Origin: 2-12-FULL-60-25 sp003576745
GTDB lineage: Bacteria > Patescibacteriota > Patescibacteriia > 2-12-FULL-60-25
Direction: 5' to 3'
NCBI GenBank assembly: GCA_030272835.1
Contig: SZOQ01000001.1
Location: forward strand, 62,001-126,000
DNA length: 64,000 nt
Position numbers and translations under genes: made by a program. Positions within the stretch are counted from its first letter, which is position 1; every line of letters begins with the position of its first letter. The notes under the pieces are model-generated. The model searched no databases, was not told where the DNA came from, and saw only the letters and a list, made by a program, of their open reading frames with translations. Positions 1 through 5,813 of this stretch are shown here, one piece after another.

Positions 1-17
1 AACAAGAAGGAGAGAGA

Positions 18-53
18 CGACCCCGCGGCACTGCCCTTGCATGGGCGGGTCGA
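18..53 (+). other. stem-loop
   Basis: GACCC(C)GC at the left pairs with GC(G)GGTC at the right, with an inner GCCC/GGGC pair. It precedes a true terminator, so it is probably part of the 3' end of a transcript that starts before the window. Confidence 0.35.
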
Positions 54-86
54 AAATGCCGCAACGGAGCGGTTTTGTGTACAAGA

Positions 87-122
87 CCGGTCTTCTCTCA
101 CCTGAAGAAGACCGGATTTTTT
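87..122 (+). terminator. rho-independent terminator
   Basis: CCGGTCTTC (87-95) pairs perfectly with GAAGACCGG (107-115) and is followed by a run of six T (117-122). It implies a plus-strand gene ending upstream of the window. Confidence 0.75.
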
Positions 123-284
123 GTGTCCGAAGGCGAGATGAGGCGTGGGACGGGACCTAAGTCTTAACAAGAATTACCTAGAGCATCCCGGCTCCCCCCT
201 CCTCTCACCTGCTGATGCAAGGCGAACCGCGGCTGAACGGCCAGACGCCGTCGGAGCGAACTTCGACAAAACCAGAACCAGTGT

Positions 285-378
285 TACGAATTCCGAATTA
301 TTCGAATACGACATATCGGCAGTGCATTTTTCACACCGTGTATTGCATATTTGTCATTTGAATAATTCGGAATTCGTA
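285..378. repeat. inverted pair of a 22-bp operator-like repeat
   Basis: The arms at 285-306 and 357-378 are inverted copies, 21 of 22 bases identical, with core GAATAATTCGGAATTCG. A third, exact copy lies at 1354-1375. The unit is itself partly palindromic (CGAAT...ATTCG). The pair encloses about 50 bp of A+T-rich DNA ahead of the first array gene. This may be a regulator-binding site or an element end. The rest of 124-443 holds no gene I can support. Confidence 0.6.
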
Positions 379-443
379 CTGATGGTTCGGAGCTCTCCGT
401 CGCATGCATGTCGCATGCCACGAGAGGGCTTCGGGAAGAAAAA

Positions 444-959
444 ATGGCCCGAATCGAGATCTACAGGAAGGAAGAGAATGGCAAGATGGTGCTCAATGGT
501 ACGCTCGAGCTCGGGTCCCCGGATCTAAGAGCTCGCTCGAGCAAATCCGACGATGAGCGGATTCGCGATTTCCGGCGCGCCGGCAAGCCTCGCTCGACCG
601 GCAAAACCGCGCGCAAGCGCGAGCAAAAACGGCAACGCCAGGAGTCCTCAAAAACCTTTTGGCAGAACGAGTACGAAAAGGCGTTCCCGGTCATCGGCGA
701 ACGTCCGCGCCCGTACACCATCATCACGAATGCCGCGCCTGTTGCGAATGTTCCTTCCGTGGACTTCGATGCGGTCACGGACGAGGCGATCGCCTTGACG
801 ATCGACCACATTCAAGCCAATCGATCGCGCATCCGCGCAAAGGACTGGCTCATGCGGACTCGGAACATGTCTGCGCACACGGCCGATGCCATTATCGCGC
901 GCGCATGGCGTCTGCTCACCGGACGCAATACGGCGTCCATGCCGTACGAGAACCTCTAA
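444..959 (+). CDS. hypothetical basic protein, first gene of accessory array
   Basis: No family recognised; 171 aa. The ATG at 444 is preferred to the one at 408 because GGGAAG lies five bases upstream. The first ~80 residues are rich in Arg, Lys and Ser and predicted disordered, which may suit nucleic-acid binding (inference). The last ~60 residues look helical (VTDEAIALTIDHI, then IIARAWRLL). No signal peptide or membrane segment is seen. It is the first of eight plus-strand genes, each with its own ribosome site, and is followed by three stem-loops. The gene is likely real because of codon periodicity and context; its function is unknown. Confidence 0.6.
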   Translation: MARIEIYRKEENGKMVLNGTLELGSPDLRARSSKSDDERIRDFRRAGKPRSTGKTARKREQKRQRQESSKTFWQNEYEKAFPVIGERPRPYTIITNAAPVANVPSVDFDAVTDEAIALTIDHIQANRSRIRAKDWLMRTRNMSAHTADAIIARAWRLLTGRNTASMPYENL

Positions 960-967
960 CCCCATCT

Positions 968-1057
968 CCCTGACCATTGCATTGCAGTGGTCAGGGACTC
1001 GCATGAATGACGAAAATATATTTGGTCAGTCATGCGAGGAATGACACAGCCGTCATT
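968..1057 (+). other. three consecutive stem-loops between array genes
   Basis: CCCTGACCA (968-976) pairs with TGGTCAGGG (988-996). CTCGCATGAATGAC (998-1011) pairs with GTCAGTCATGCGAG (1025-1038) with one mismatch around an A+T loop. AATGAC (1040-1045) pairs with GTCATT (1052-1057). There is no T-run, so this is more like a structured leader or RNA-processing region than a terminator. Confidence 0.65.
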
Positions 1058-1070
1058 CTCGAAGGAACGC

Positions 1071-1241
1071 ATGGACATGCTCTTCCTGATACTATTTGTC
1101 GGACTCGTGATCACCGTTCTCACGGTGACGGACGTCCGCAACGACAAAAAGCGGGCATTCGACTCGCTACCGTTCACGGAACAACAGAAGCTCCTGTCGC
1201 TCGCGGCCATCCGCGGCGAAAAACGTCGCCGCATACACTGA
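1071..1241 (+). CDS. small single-pass membrane protein
   Basis: 56 aa, starting at the ATG preceded by AAGGA at a good distance; an in-frame ATG at 1032 lies inside the preceding stem-loop and is less likely. Residues 1-20 (MDMLFLILFVGLVITVL) form one hydrophobic helix, followed by a charged tail ending KRRRIH. It could sit in the membrane with the basic tail in the cytoplasm. No family is recognised. A stem-loop follows 12 bases after the stop. Function unknown. Confidence 0.6.
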   Translation: MDMLFLILFVGLVITVLTVTDVRNDKKRAFDSLPFTEQQKLLSLAAIRGEKRRRIH

Positions 1242-1253
1242 CACACGAAGGAT

Positions 1254-1283
1254 CCCGACCATCGCCTGCTCGCAGCGGTCGGG
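1254..1283 (+). other. stem-loop after small membrane gene
   Basis: CCCGACC (1254-1260) pairs with GGTCGGG (1277-1283) around a 16-base loop. No T-run follows. Confidence 0.5.
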
Positions 1284-1353
1284 GCTCCAAATCTCCATCA
1301 AACATACGAATAACGAATGTGAGGAATGAAGACTCTGGCTTGAGCATGCTTCA

Positions 1354-1375
1354 TTCGAATAATTCGGAATTCGTA
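1354..1375 (+). repeat. third copy of the 22-bp operator-like repeat
   Basis: This is identical to the unit at 285-306 read in reverse. It is preceded by a local inverted repeat, GAATGAAG (1324-1331) with CTTCATTC (1349-1356). It lies about 75 bp before the next gene, in a possible promoter position. Confidence 0.6.
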
Positions 1376-1451
1376 AAACTGATTTGGGTGGAGATTCGGG
1401 GCCTCCTTCTTCCGAACCGTTCGGAACATGCGTGGCCCGGAGAACGCACCC

Positions 1452-1685
1452 ATGACATGCAAAGCATGCAGCCGGGAGATTCCTCTCGGCGAAGGCTATT
1501 GCAACGCGCACGGCGGTTCCGCGCGAAAGGACCGCGAGCTCGCCGATGAGGCCGCAGAAATCAAACGCGTCATCGAGGCGCGAAGACGTGCGCGGACGCC
1601 GAACGGCGTTCTTCCTCCCCCACGGAAGGCACGCTTCTTCCGCGCACAGGTATATCTCTCCCGGAGGTACAAAAAGGTTTCATAA
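1452..1685 (+). CDS. small zinc-ribbon-like protein
   Basis: 77 aa from the ATG at 1452 (GGAG nine bases upstream; an alternative ATG at 1428 has no site). The N-terminus carries CKAC-x9-C-N-A-H (MTCKACSREIPLGEGYCNAH), which suggests one treble-clef or zinc-ribbon knuckle. The middle is a charged helix (DRELADEAAEIKRVIEARRR) and the tail is basic. A nucleic-acid or protein-binding adaptor is possible, but this is inference. It belongs to the accessory array and is followed by a perfect 10-bp stem-loop. Confidence 0.6.
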   Translation: MTCKACSREIPLGEGYCNAHGGSARKDRELADEAAEIKRVIEARRRARTPNGVLPPPRKARFFRAQVYLSRRYKKVS

Positions 1686-1692
1686 TCTCCTT

Positions 1693-1722
1693 GCACTCTG
1701 TGAACGAACGTCCACAGAGTGC
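1693..1722 (+). other. perfect stem-loop
   Basis: GCACTCTGTG (1693-1702) pairs perfectly with CACAGAGTGC (1713-1722). It ends the transcript unit of the zinc-knuckle gene or begins the leader of the next gene. There is no T-run. Confidence 0.65.
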
Positions 1723-1761
1723 CTCCCTCAAGCTTCCAAATCCTTGGCGGTTTGAGGGAGG
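1722..1761 (+). promoter_or_regulatory. hairpin that sequesters a Shine-Dalgarno site
   Basis: CCTCCCTCAA (1722-1731) is perfectly complementary to TTGAGGGAGG (1752-1761). The right arm contains the GGGAGG ribosome site of the gene starting at 1766, four bases before the ATG. The 20-base loop and the adjacent hairpin, which shares base 1722, could allow switching. An RNA switch or thermometer is an inference from the base pairing. Confidence 0.6.
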
Positions 1762-1765
1762 AAAC

Positions 1766-2203
1766 ATGAACATTGCGGCCGTGATGGCGATTGCTTTCGC
1801 CGTATCCGCATGCGCAGCGGCGAAGCCGGCGCCTTACCCGGCGCCGGAAATACGCATTCCGACACCCGAGGACCAGATACGATGGGGATGCCCGGCCCGA
1901 ACCCTGGCGGGAACATACCGAATCATCGCGAGCGTTCTCATGCATCACCCAAATGATCGAACTGCCTATCTGGCGGCGATTCGTAGCTTGGAGCCATTGC
2001 AGGAAGATCTCGCGCTCTTGCCGGAATTCAGCAATCTCGCGAATAACTGCGAGGAAACGCGCGATCTTCTTGCCGAAATGAAAGACCGATTGCCAACGGC
2101 GCCGCATGAGAATGACTTGAGGCTTCTTCTCACGCACCTTCAACAAGGTCAAACTCTGGCGGATCGAATGACCGCCTGCAAAAATACCCTTCATCCTTCA
2201 TAG
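1766..2203 (+). CDS. small putative lipoprotein
   Basis: 145 aa. The start at 1766 has GGGAGG immediately upstream and gives a short hydrophobic signal (MNIAAVMAIAFAVSAC) with a lipobox-like AVSAC, so Cys16 is the likely lipidated residue; a longer frame from 1691 would bury the signal. The mature part begins with a Pro-rich linker and continues as a helical domain with two more cysteines (WGCPAR, NNCEE) and one near the end (ACKN), perhaps disulfide-bonded outside the cell. No family is recognised. Translation may be gated by the hairpin covering its ribosome site. Confidence 0.65.
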   Translation: MNIAAVMAIAFAVSACAAAKPAPYPAPEIRIPTPEDQIRWGCPARTLAGTYRIIASVLMHHPNDRTAYLAAIRSLEPLQEDLALLPEFSNLANNCEETRDLLAEMKDRLPTAPHENDLRLLLTHLQQGQTLADRMTACKNTLHPS

Positions 2204-2228
2204 ATCGTAAAAAGGAAGGAGAATCTCC

Positions 2229-2867
2229 ATGTTAGGACGGGCCATTGCCGCCGGTCTCGTGCCGGCCAACGTTCTCGCAAACCTCTTCAAGTCCATACAG
2301 AAGGCTTCGGCGTCATCCGCAAAAACCTTTCCGCTCCCGAAGGTCGACGGGGATAACACCATCGCCCTCACGGTGGGCGACATCTGCGATCTGACGTGGT
2401 CAACACGCGGCCAGCGACCCGTGTACCCGGAAGGACCCTACGGCAACCGGCCGGTCTACTCGACAGGAACGCTGGAGCTGGCGCTCTCCGTAAACCTCGA
2501 CGTGTGGGTGGTAACCACGAAATCCCGCCTGGATCGCTGGGATGCCTGGTGGGCGGAATGCCTTCCGAAGGATCGCATCATCCTTGCGCATGTCGAAGAG
2601 AGTATGAGCATCCACGAAATCATCCTCCGTCCCTGGATCGATTTTGCCTTCAGGCTTGGCGCCGCATGGTACTTCATGGACTACCAGCAGGGATGGACGC
2701 CGGGAGAATTCGCGAAGGCGATTTACGAGGGCATGCTCGCGGAATTCAGGCATGCGGAAGACTTGATTGCATGGCTCTTCTACGAGCACCACGTGTCATT
2801 CGCGAGGAATCTTGCAGAAGAGATCGGCTCTATCATCGCTCAACGCCACCTTCCGCTTCCGCAATGA
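2229..2867 (+). CDS. hypothetical protein, YSTG-LE-A / WWA family member 1
   Basis: 212 aa, ATG with AAGGAAGGAG upstream; the GGAG of that site can pair with CTCC just before the ATG. The central part (about residues 75-140) aligns by eye with the protein at 2978: YSTGTLELA versus YSTGILEFA, then a beta-like stretch, LDRWDAWWAECLPKD versus FDKWWAMQIPDD, then SxxExxxxPW. It has extra N-terminal (~60) and C-terminal (~70) residues. There is no signal peptide or membrane helix. The two genes are paralogues inside the array; function is unknown. Confidence 0.65.
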   Translation: MLGRAIAAGLVPANVLANLFKSIQKASASSAKTFPLPKVDGDNTIALTVGDICDLTWSTRGQRPVYPEGPYGNRPVYSTGTLELALSVNLDVWVVTTKSRLDRWDAWWAECLPKDRIILAHVEESMSIHEIILRPWIDFAFRLGAAWYFMDYQQGWTPGEFAKAIYEGMLAEFRHAEDLIAWLFYEHHVSFARNLAEEIGSIIAQRHLPLPQ

Positions 2868-2884
2868 TCTCTATTCGCTTCTTC

Positions 2885-2908
2885 GTGGTTCCGATCCGTC
2901 GGGACCAC
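2885..2908 (+). other. stem-loop between paralogues
   Basis: GTGGTTCCGA (2885-2894) pairs with TCGGGACCAC (2899-2908), with one G-T pair and a four-base loop. No T-run. Confidence 0.55.
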
Positions 2909-2977
2909 TCACCCGAGCCGCTGATGAACCATTGGCGTTTCAGGTGAGGCACGGAACACCAACCAAAGGAGCCTGCC

Positions 2978-3430
2978 TTGGCAAAAAGAAAAACAATCGC
3001 CGTTTTGCGTGTCGCGGAACTCACGACGACCTCCCCGCCCCCGCGGGAACAGGCGGTCTGCGTGGGGATGGTGAAAGCCGTGAACGGAAAAACGCACATT
3101 TACTCCACGGGAATCCTGGAATTCGCCGTCCGCCGTTATTCCACCTACGTTCTCAGCAGCCGTACGCGCATTGCGCCATTCGACAAATGGTGGGCAATGC
3201 AGATCCCGGATGACCACGTCGTGCTGACAGATGACCACTCCGTGGGCGAAGAAGAGTTCTTCAAGCTCCTCCCCTGGCACGAGCTCTACAGGCGTCTGCG
3301 GCTTCCCTGGCCAGGACACCTGAACCTCACGCGCGTTCTCGCCAACCTCCGCATGCATGGCATCCTGCTGGGCGACGAGGTCCGCACGAACATGTCCCTG
3401 CAAGGAAACCCGTTCCGGGAAGACCTCTAG
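2978..3430 (+). CDS. hypothetical protein, YSTG-LE-A / WWA family member 2
   Basis: 150 aa with a TTG start at 2978, chosen because AAAGGAG ends six bases upstream and no ATG is suitable. It shares with the 212-aa neighbour the core YSTGILEFA, then the WWA block and the LLPW motif, but lacks that protein's N- and C-terminal extensions. Predicted soluble. An anchor at the C-terminus or catalytic residues cannot be recognised. The shared core suggests one small globular domain duplicated within the array. Confidence 0.65.
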   Translation: MAKRKTIAVLRVAELTTTSPPPREQAVCVGMVKAVNGKTHIYSTGILEFAVRRYSTYVLSSRTRIAPFDKWWAMQIPDDHVVLTDDHSVGEEEFFKLLPWHELYRRLRLPWPGHLNLTRVLANLRMHGILLGDEVRTNMSLQGNPFREDL

Positions 3431-3447
3431 AAGCACCTTCCTGCTGC

Positions 3448-3474
3448 CCCCGATGTCTGCAAGAGACATCGGGG
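3448..3474 (+). other. perfect 11-bp stem-loop
   Basis: CCCCGATGTCT (3448-3458) pairs perfectly with AGACATCGGGG (3464-3474) around GCAAG. A second imperfect hairpin follows (about 3483-3511), with GGAACTCCGT facing ACGGAATTCC. There is no T-run; 3475-3543 otherwise holds only the leader of the next gene. Confidence 0.65.
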
Positions 3475-3543
3475 CCTCAACCGGAACTCCGTACCATAAC
3501 GGAATTCCTGAGAGGTTACACCTTCCGACCGAAAGGAACTCGG

Positions 3544-3891
3544 ATGACGCGAGAAGAAACACAAAAACTCCTTGACCGCTACGTCGAATGTTCACGACGC
3601 GACGTCTCATGGAGCAATTCCCCGGTGGGCTTTTTGCTCATTCGGCATACCAATCGGGCCGAAGCCATCGTGCCCGTCACTAAAGACCATCTCCATCCTC
3701 TCGGCCTCCTCTACACTGTCCGATGGGAGGATGACGAGCTCGTTATGTGGAGCGAACCCAAATCAACGGGTAAGCGCGTCCACATTCCGGTCACCAACAA
3801 AGTGGCCGAACTCGACAACTGGAAACTGAAGCTTCTCCTCGGCGTTTCTTACCAAGACGCAGAGAAGGAACTCCGGCGGCTTCCCATCTAG
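3544..3891 (+). CDS. hypothetical protein, possible distant third member of the WWA family
   Basis: 115 aa; ATG with AAAGGA seven bases upstream. Mixed alpha/beta composition with a segment PVTNKVAELDNWKLKLLL that loosely matches VVTTKSRLDRWDAWWAECL of the 212-aa protein, so a remote relationship is possible. No signal peptide or cysteine pair. It ends eight bases before the next start and the two are presumably co-translated. Function unknown. Confidence 0.6.
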   Translation: MTREETQKLLDRYVECSRRDVSWSNSPVGFLLIRHTNRAEAIVPVTKDHLHPLGLLYTVRWEDDELVMWSEPKSTGKRVHIPVTNKVAELDNWKLKLLLGVSYQDAEKELRRLPI

Positions 3892-3899
3892 GAGGAAAT

Positions 3900-4109
3900 A
3901 TGAACCCCGTCGTCCCCATCCAAGCGGCCCGTCTGGAGATGCAGATCAAAAACACGCATGTCCACCCCGACGATCCGTTCATTGAGTTGGCGACATCGTT
4001 CCTGCGAAGCGGCATGGACCGCGTAAAGCTCGTCAAGATTCTTTGCGCGGATACCGGCCTCCCGAAAGCTATCGCCATTGTGCGCATTGCCGCGCGCAAA
4101 GCCCGCTAA
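3900..4109 (+). CDS. small helical protein, last gene of the array
   Basis: 69 aa; ATG preceded by AGGAGG at optimal spacing, overlapping the region just after the upstream stop. The chain looks all-helical (PFIELATSFLRSGMDRVKL, then ADTGLPKAIAIVRIAARKA) with a basic end, compatible with a small helix-turn-helix-like fold, although no family is recognised. A perfect hairpin and a terminator follow, so it closes the array. Confidence 0.6.
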   Translation: MNPVVPIQAARLEMQIKNTHVHPDDPFIELATSFLRSGMDRVKLVKILCADTGLPKAIAIVRIAARKAR

Positions 4110-4120
4110 CTCCCCCATTC

Positions 4121-4145
4121 GCCCCGTTTCGATGAGAAACGGGGC
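4121..4145 (+). other. perfect 10-bp stem-loop
   Basis: GCCCCGTTTC (4121-4130) pairs perfectly with GAAACGGGGC (4136-4145) around GATGA. No T-run follows. Confidence 0.65.
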
Positions 4146-4205
4146 TACGCCCTGGCTCGGGATCGGACCCGTCTCTCGTGTCCGTGTCCTGCGCCGCGGC
4201 GTATC

Positions 4206-4238
4206 AAAACCCCCTGCCAATCGGGGGTTTTTGATTTT
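4206..4238 (+). terminator. rho-independent terminator of the array
   Basis: AAACCCCC (4207-4214) pairs with GGGGGTTT (4223-4230) and is followed by TTGATTTTG. It also faces the 3' end of the minus-strand transporter gene and could serve both. Confidence 0.7.
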
Positions 4239-4253
4239 GTTGACGACACGGGG

Positions 4254-4769
4254 CTATCCCGTCAAACCATGAACAATCGTCCCGGCCATCACGCCAATGC
4301 CGATAGCGAAACCGCCGATAACCAGCATGCGCATACCGCTCTTTAGCAGGGATATTTTCGTAAACGAGCCACTCCAAATTCCAAGAACGAACAATGCAGT
4401 AAGGGAAACGAGGATGGATGTCGGGAAAGCCGCGGCGGCATCCAGGAAAATGTATGGTGACAGCGGAATAAAACCGGCAAAAAAATAGGAAAGGAACATC
4501 ACGACACCCACGCGGACAGTGGAAGCCGTGGATACGCGCTGGCGCGTTAAATCTTCCACAGAGGATTCGGACAAAAAACTTCCCGCTCCCATGGAAAATG
4601 CCTCGACAAAAATGAGAACAATGCCTGACAAAATAATCGTCGCCTTTGGCACGGCGGCGATGGCAATGCCGGACAAGAGCCCGACGGTCGACACGAGGCT
4701 GTCCTCTATGCCGAAAATAAAACTGCGGAATTCAGATGCTTTTGCCATTCGAATACTTTTCGCCTTCAT
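4254..4769 (-). CDS. VIT1/CCC1-family membrane transporter
   Basis: 171 aa. The opening FRSFIFGIEDSLVSTVGLLS matches the conserved first helix of the VIT1/CCC1 family, which moves Fe2+ or Mn2+ across membranes in yeast and plants. The acidic SMGAGSFLSESS region after helix 2 and three later hydrophobic segments complete the usual five-helix layout. The charged metal-binding insertion found in ferritin-fused forms is absent. It stands alone on the minus strand; a TATACT box seven bases before the ATG predicts a leaderless transcript. Its substrate is inferred only from the family. Confidence 0.85.
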   Translation of the reverse strand: MKAKSIRMAKASEFRSFIFGIEDSLVSTVGLLSGIAIAAVPKATIILSGIVLIFVEAFSMGAGSFLSESSVEDLTRQRVSTASTVRVGVVMFLSYFFAGFIPLSPYIFLDAAAAFPTSILVSLTALFVLGIWSGSFTKISLLKSGMRMLVIGGFAIGIGVMAGTIVHGLTG

Positions 4770-4776
4770 GAGATAA

Positions 4777-4785
4777 AGTATAGCA
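4777..4785 (-). promoter_or_regulatory. extended -10 of a leaderless transcript
   Basis: On the minus strand TGC-TATACT ends seven bases before the ATG of the VIT1-like gene, so transcription should begin at or next to the start codon. There is no ribosome site. Confidence 0.55.
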
Positions 4786-4860
4786 GACGAGTCTGCAACA
4801 GCCGTCTGGACATCAATACCTCGCTATGATAAGCACGTGAAAACAGAAAGGAGCTGAATA

Positions 4861-5085
4861 ATGCATTCAAGCACAAAAATATTCTTTGCCCAACTGCATA
4901 ATTCGATCACCAAATCCAAAAACGTCAAAGACCCCCAAGAAAAAGCCGTCCGTGAACTGGAAACGCGTGTCAATGACTTTCTAAAACAACAGCCGAATGC
5001 AACGGTCTCATGGCTCCAGAATTCTGCGGCGTATGAGTGGGGGGCGTTCACGCAACTCACAGCGATCGCGACCTACTCCTCGTAG
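4861..5085 (+). CDS. small hypothetical protein with strong ribosome site
   Basis: 74 aa; ATG preceded by AAAGGAG with 7-8 bases of spacing. The first ~45 residues form a charged helix (KDPQEKAVRELETRVNDFL) and the end is neutral and Trp/Tyr/Thr-rich. There is no signal peptide. It has its own terminator, and stands between two minus-strand genes as a single accessory unit. No family recognised. Confidence 0.6.
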   Translation: MHSSTKIFFAQLHNSITKSKNVKDPQEKAVRELETRVNDFLKQQPNATVSWLQNSAAYEWGAFTQLTAIATYSS

Positions 5086-5103
5086 ACGCTCTCCTGAAAA
5101 ACT

Positions 5104-5141
5104 AAGACCAATCCTCTCAAAGGATTGGTCTTATTCTTTCC
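5104..5141 (+). terminator. rho-independent terminator
   Basis: AAGACCAATCC (5104-5114) pairs perfectly with GGATTGGTCTT (5122-5132), followed by ATTCTTTCC. It ends the 74-aa gene. Confidence 0.7.
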
Positions 5142-5171
5142 TATACCCCGTGATCCTTCTTCGACTTAGCG

Positions 5172-5561
5172 CTATTTCCGCAGGATTTCCTTGAGACCAT
5201 TTGAAATGTCTTGAATTTCATCATACTCGATCACCACATCAGCTATTCCTTTCGTTGTGTCCTTCATCAGCGTCCTACTTTTCATGATTGCAATAATTTT
5301 TTTGCCTAGAGAATAGGCCATACCGGCTTCAATAGCTCTGCCGGTTGGTTTATTCGTCATATCAATCAGCAAGACATCCGATTTTTTAATTTCATCTTCA
5401 GATCTTTTCATCAGATCTTCTGGGTTATCGAAAACTTTTTGATAGTTCTCGACATCCCGGATGAAGCTGAAATCTTCAAATCCTGCCGATTTAACAATTG
5501 AGCACAGTTTTTCAATTTCTTCCTTACTATCTCCAAATGATGATGTAATGTAGCATCTCAT
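5172..5561 (-). CDS. nucleoside 2-deoxyribosyltransferase-like protein
   Basis: 129 aa from MRCYITSSFGD. The fold pattern of the nucleoside 2-deoxyribosyltransferase/YtoQ-like group is visible: beta-1 followed by SSFGD, SDVLLIDMTNKPTGRAIEAG with the conserved D...P..G...E.G string that holds the catalytic Glu in the family, and GKKIIAIM. Members cleave or transfer nucleoside or nucleotide glycosidic bonds, or act as sensors in defence proteins. The gene is clearly richer in A+T than its neighbours, suggesting transfer. The start is uncertain (5582 is possible) because no ribosome site is seen. Confidence 0.7.
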   Translation of the reverse strand: MRCYITSSFGDSKEEIEKLCSIVKSAGFEDFSFIRDVENYQKVFDNPEDLMKRSEDEIKKSDVLLIDMTNKPTGRAIEAGMAYSLGKKIIAIMKSRTLMKDTTKGIADVVIEYDEIQDISNGLKEILRK

Positions 5562-5590
5562 GATTATCACGACCCATGGCACTTCTAATG

Positions 5591-5812
5591 CTAATTGCCA
5601 CGCGGATCGCCCAAATACTGAAATCGCGGCATTTTCTTTCCGTCAACTTCTACTTCTTCCAGAAACATCTTTGCCGGTCGCGCCCAGAGATCGAAATTAC
5701 CGTATAATGCTCGATAAATCACCATTTCTTCAAGCGTATCGCTGTGCTTCGCGATGCCGATAGCTTCGTACTCTTTGCCTTTATAGTGGCGATATTTTCC
5801 GGGTTTGATCAT
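5591..5812 (-). CDS. DUF1653-family protein
   Basis: 73 aa beginning MIKPGKYRHYKGKEYEAIG, which is the typical DUF1653 opening, followed by EEMVIYRALYGNFDLWARP and the ending PRFQYL. These small beta-rich proteins have no established function. The ATG follows the secA stop (5814) by a single base, so it is the downstream, coupled partner of secA. The longer frame to 5905 overlaps secA and is not needed. Confidence 0.8.
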   Translation of the reverse strand: MIKPGKYRHYKGKEYEAIGIAKHSDTLEEMVIYRALYGNFDLWARPAKMFLEEVEVDGKKMPRFQYLGDPRGN

Positions 5813-5813
5813 G

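Noticed and set aside
145..528. Coding frame before the array
   Set aside because: It crosses the inverted 22-bp repeats, has no ribosome site and overlaps the better-supported gene at 444.
1496..2194. 232-codon antisense frame over the zinc-knuckle and lipoprotein genes
   Set aside because: It is Arg-rich without domain pattern, and opposite to genes with clear ribosome sites and a signal peptide.
444..4109. Integron cassette array with attC sites
   Set aside because: The stem-loops lack the RYYYAAC/GTTRRRY ends, and no integrase gene is in the window.
4825..4830. Promoter TGGACA/TATGAT before the 74-aa gene
   Set aside because: The boxes are only 12 bases apart, too close for a sigma-70 promoter.
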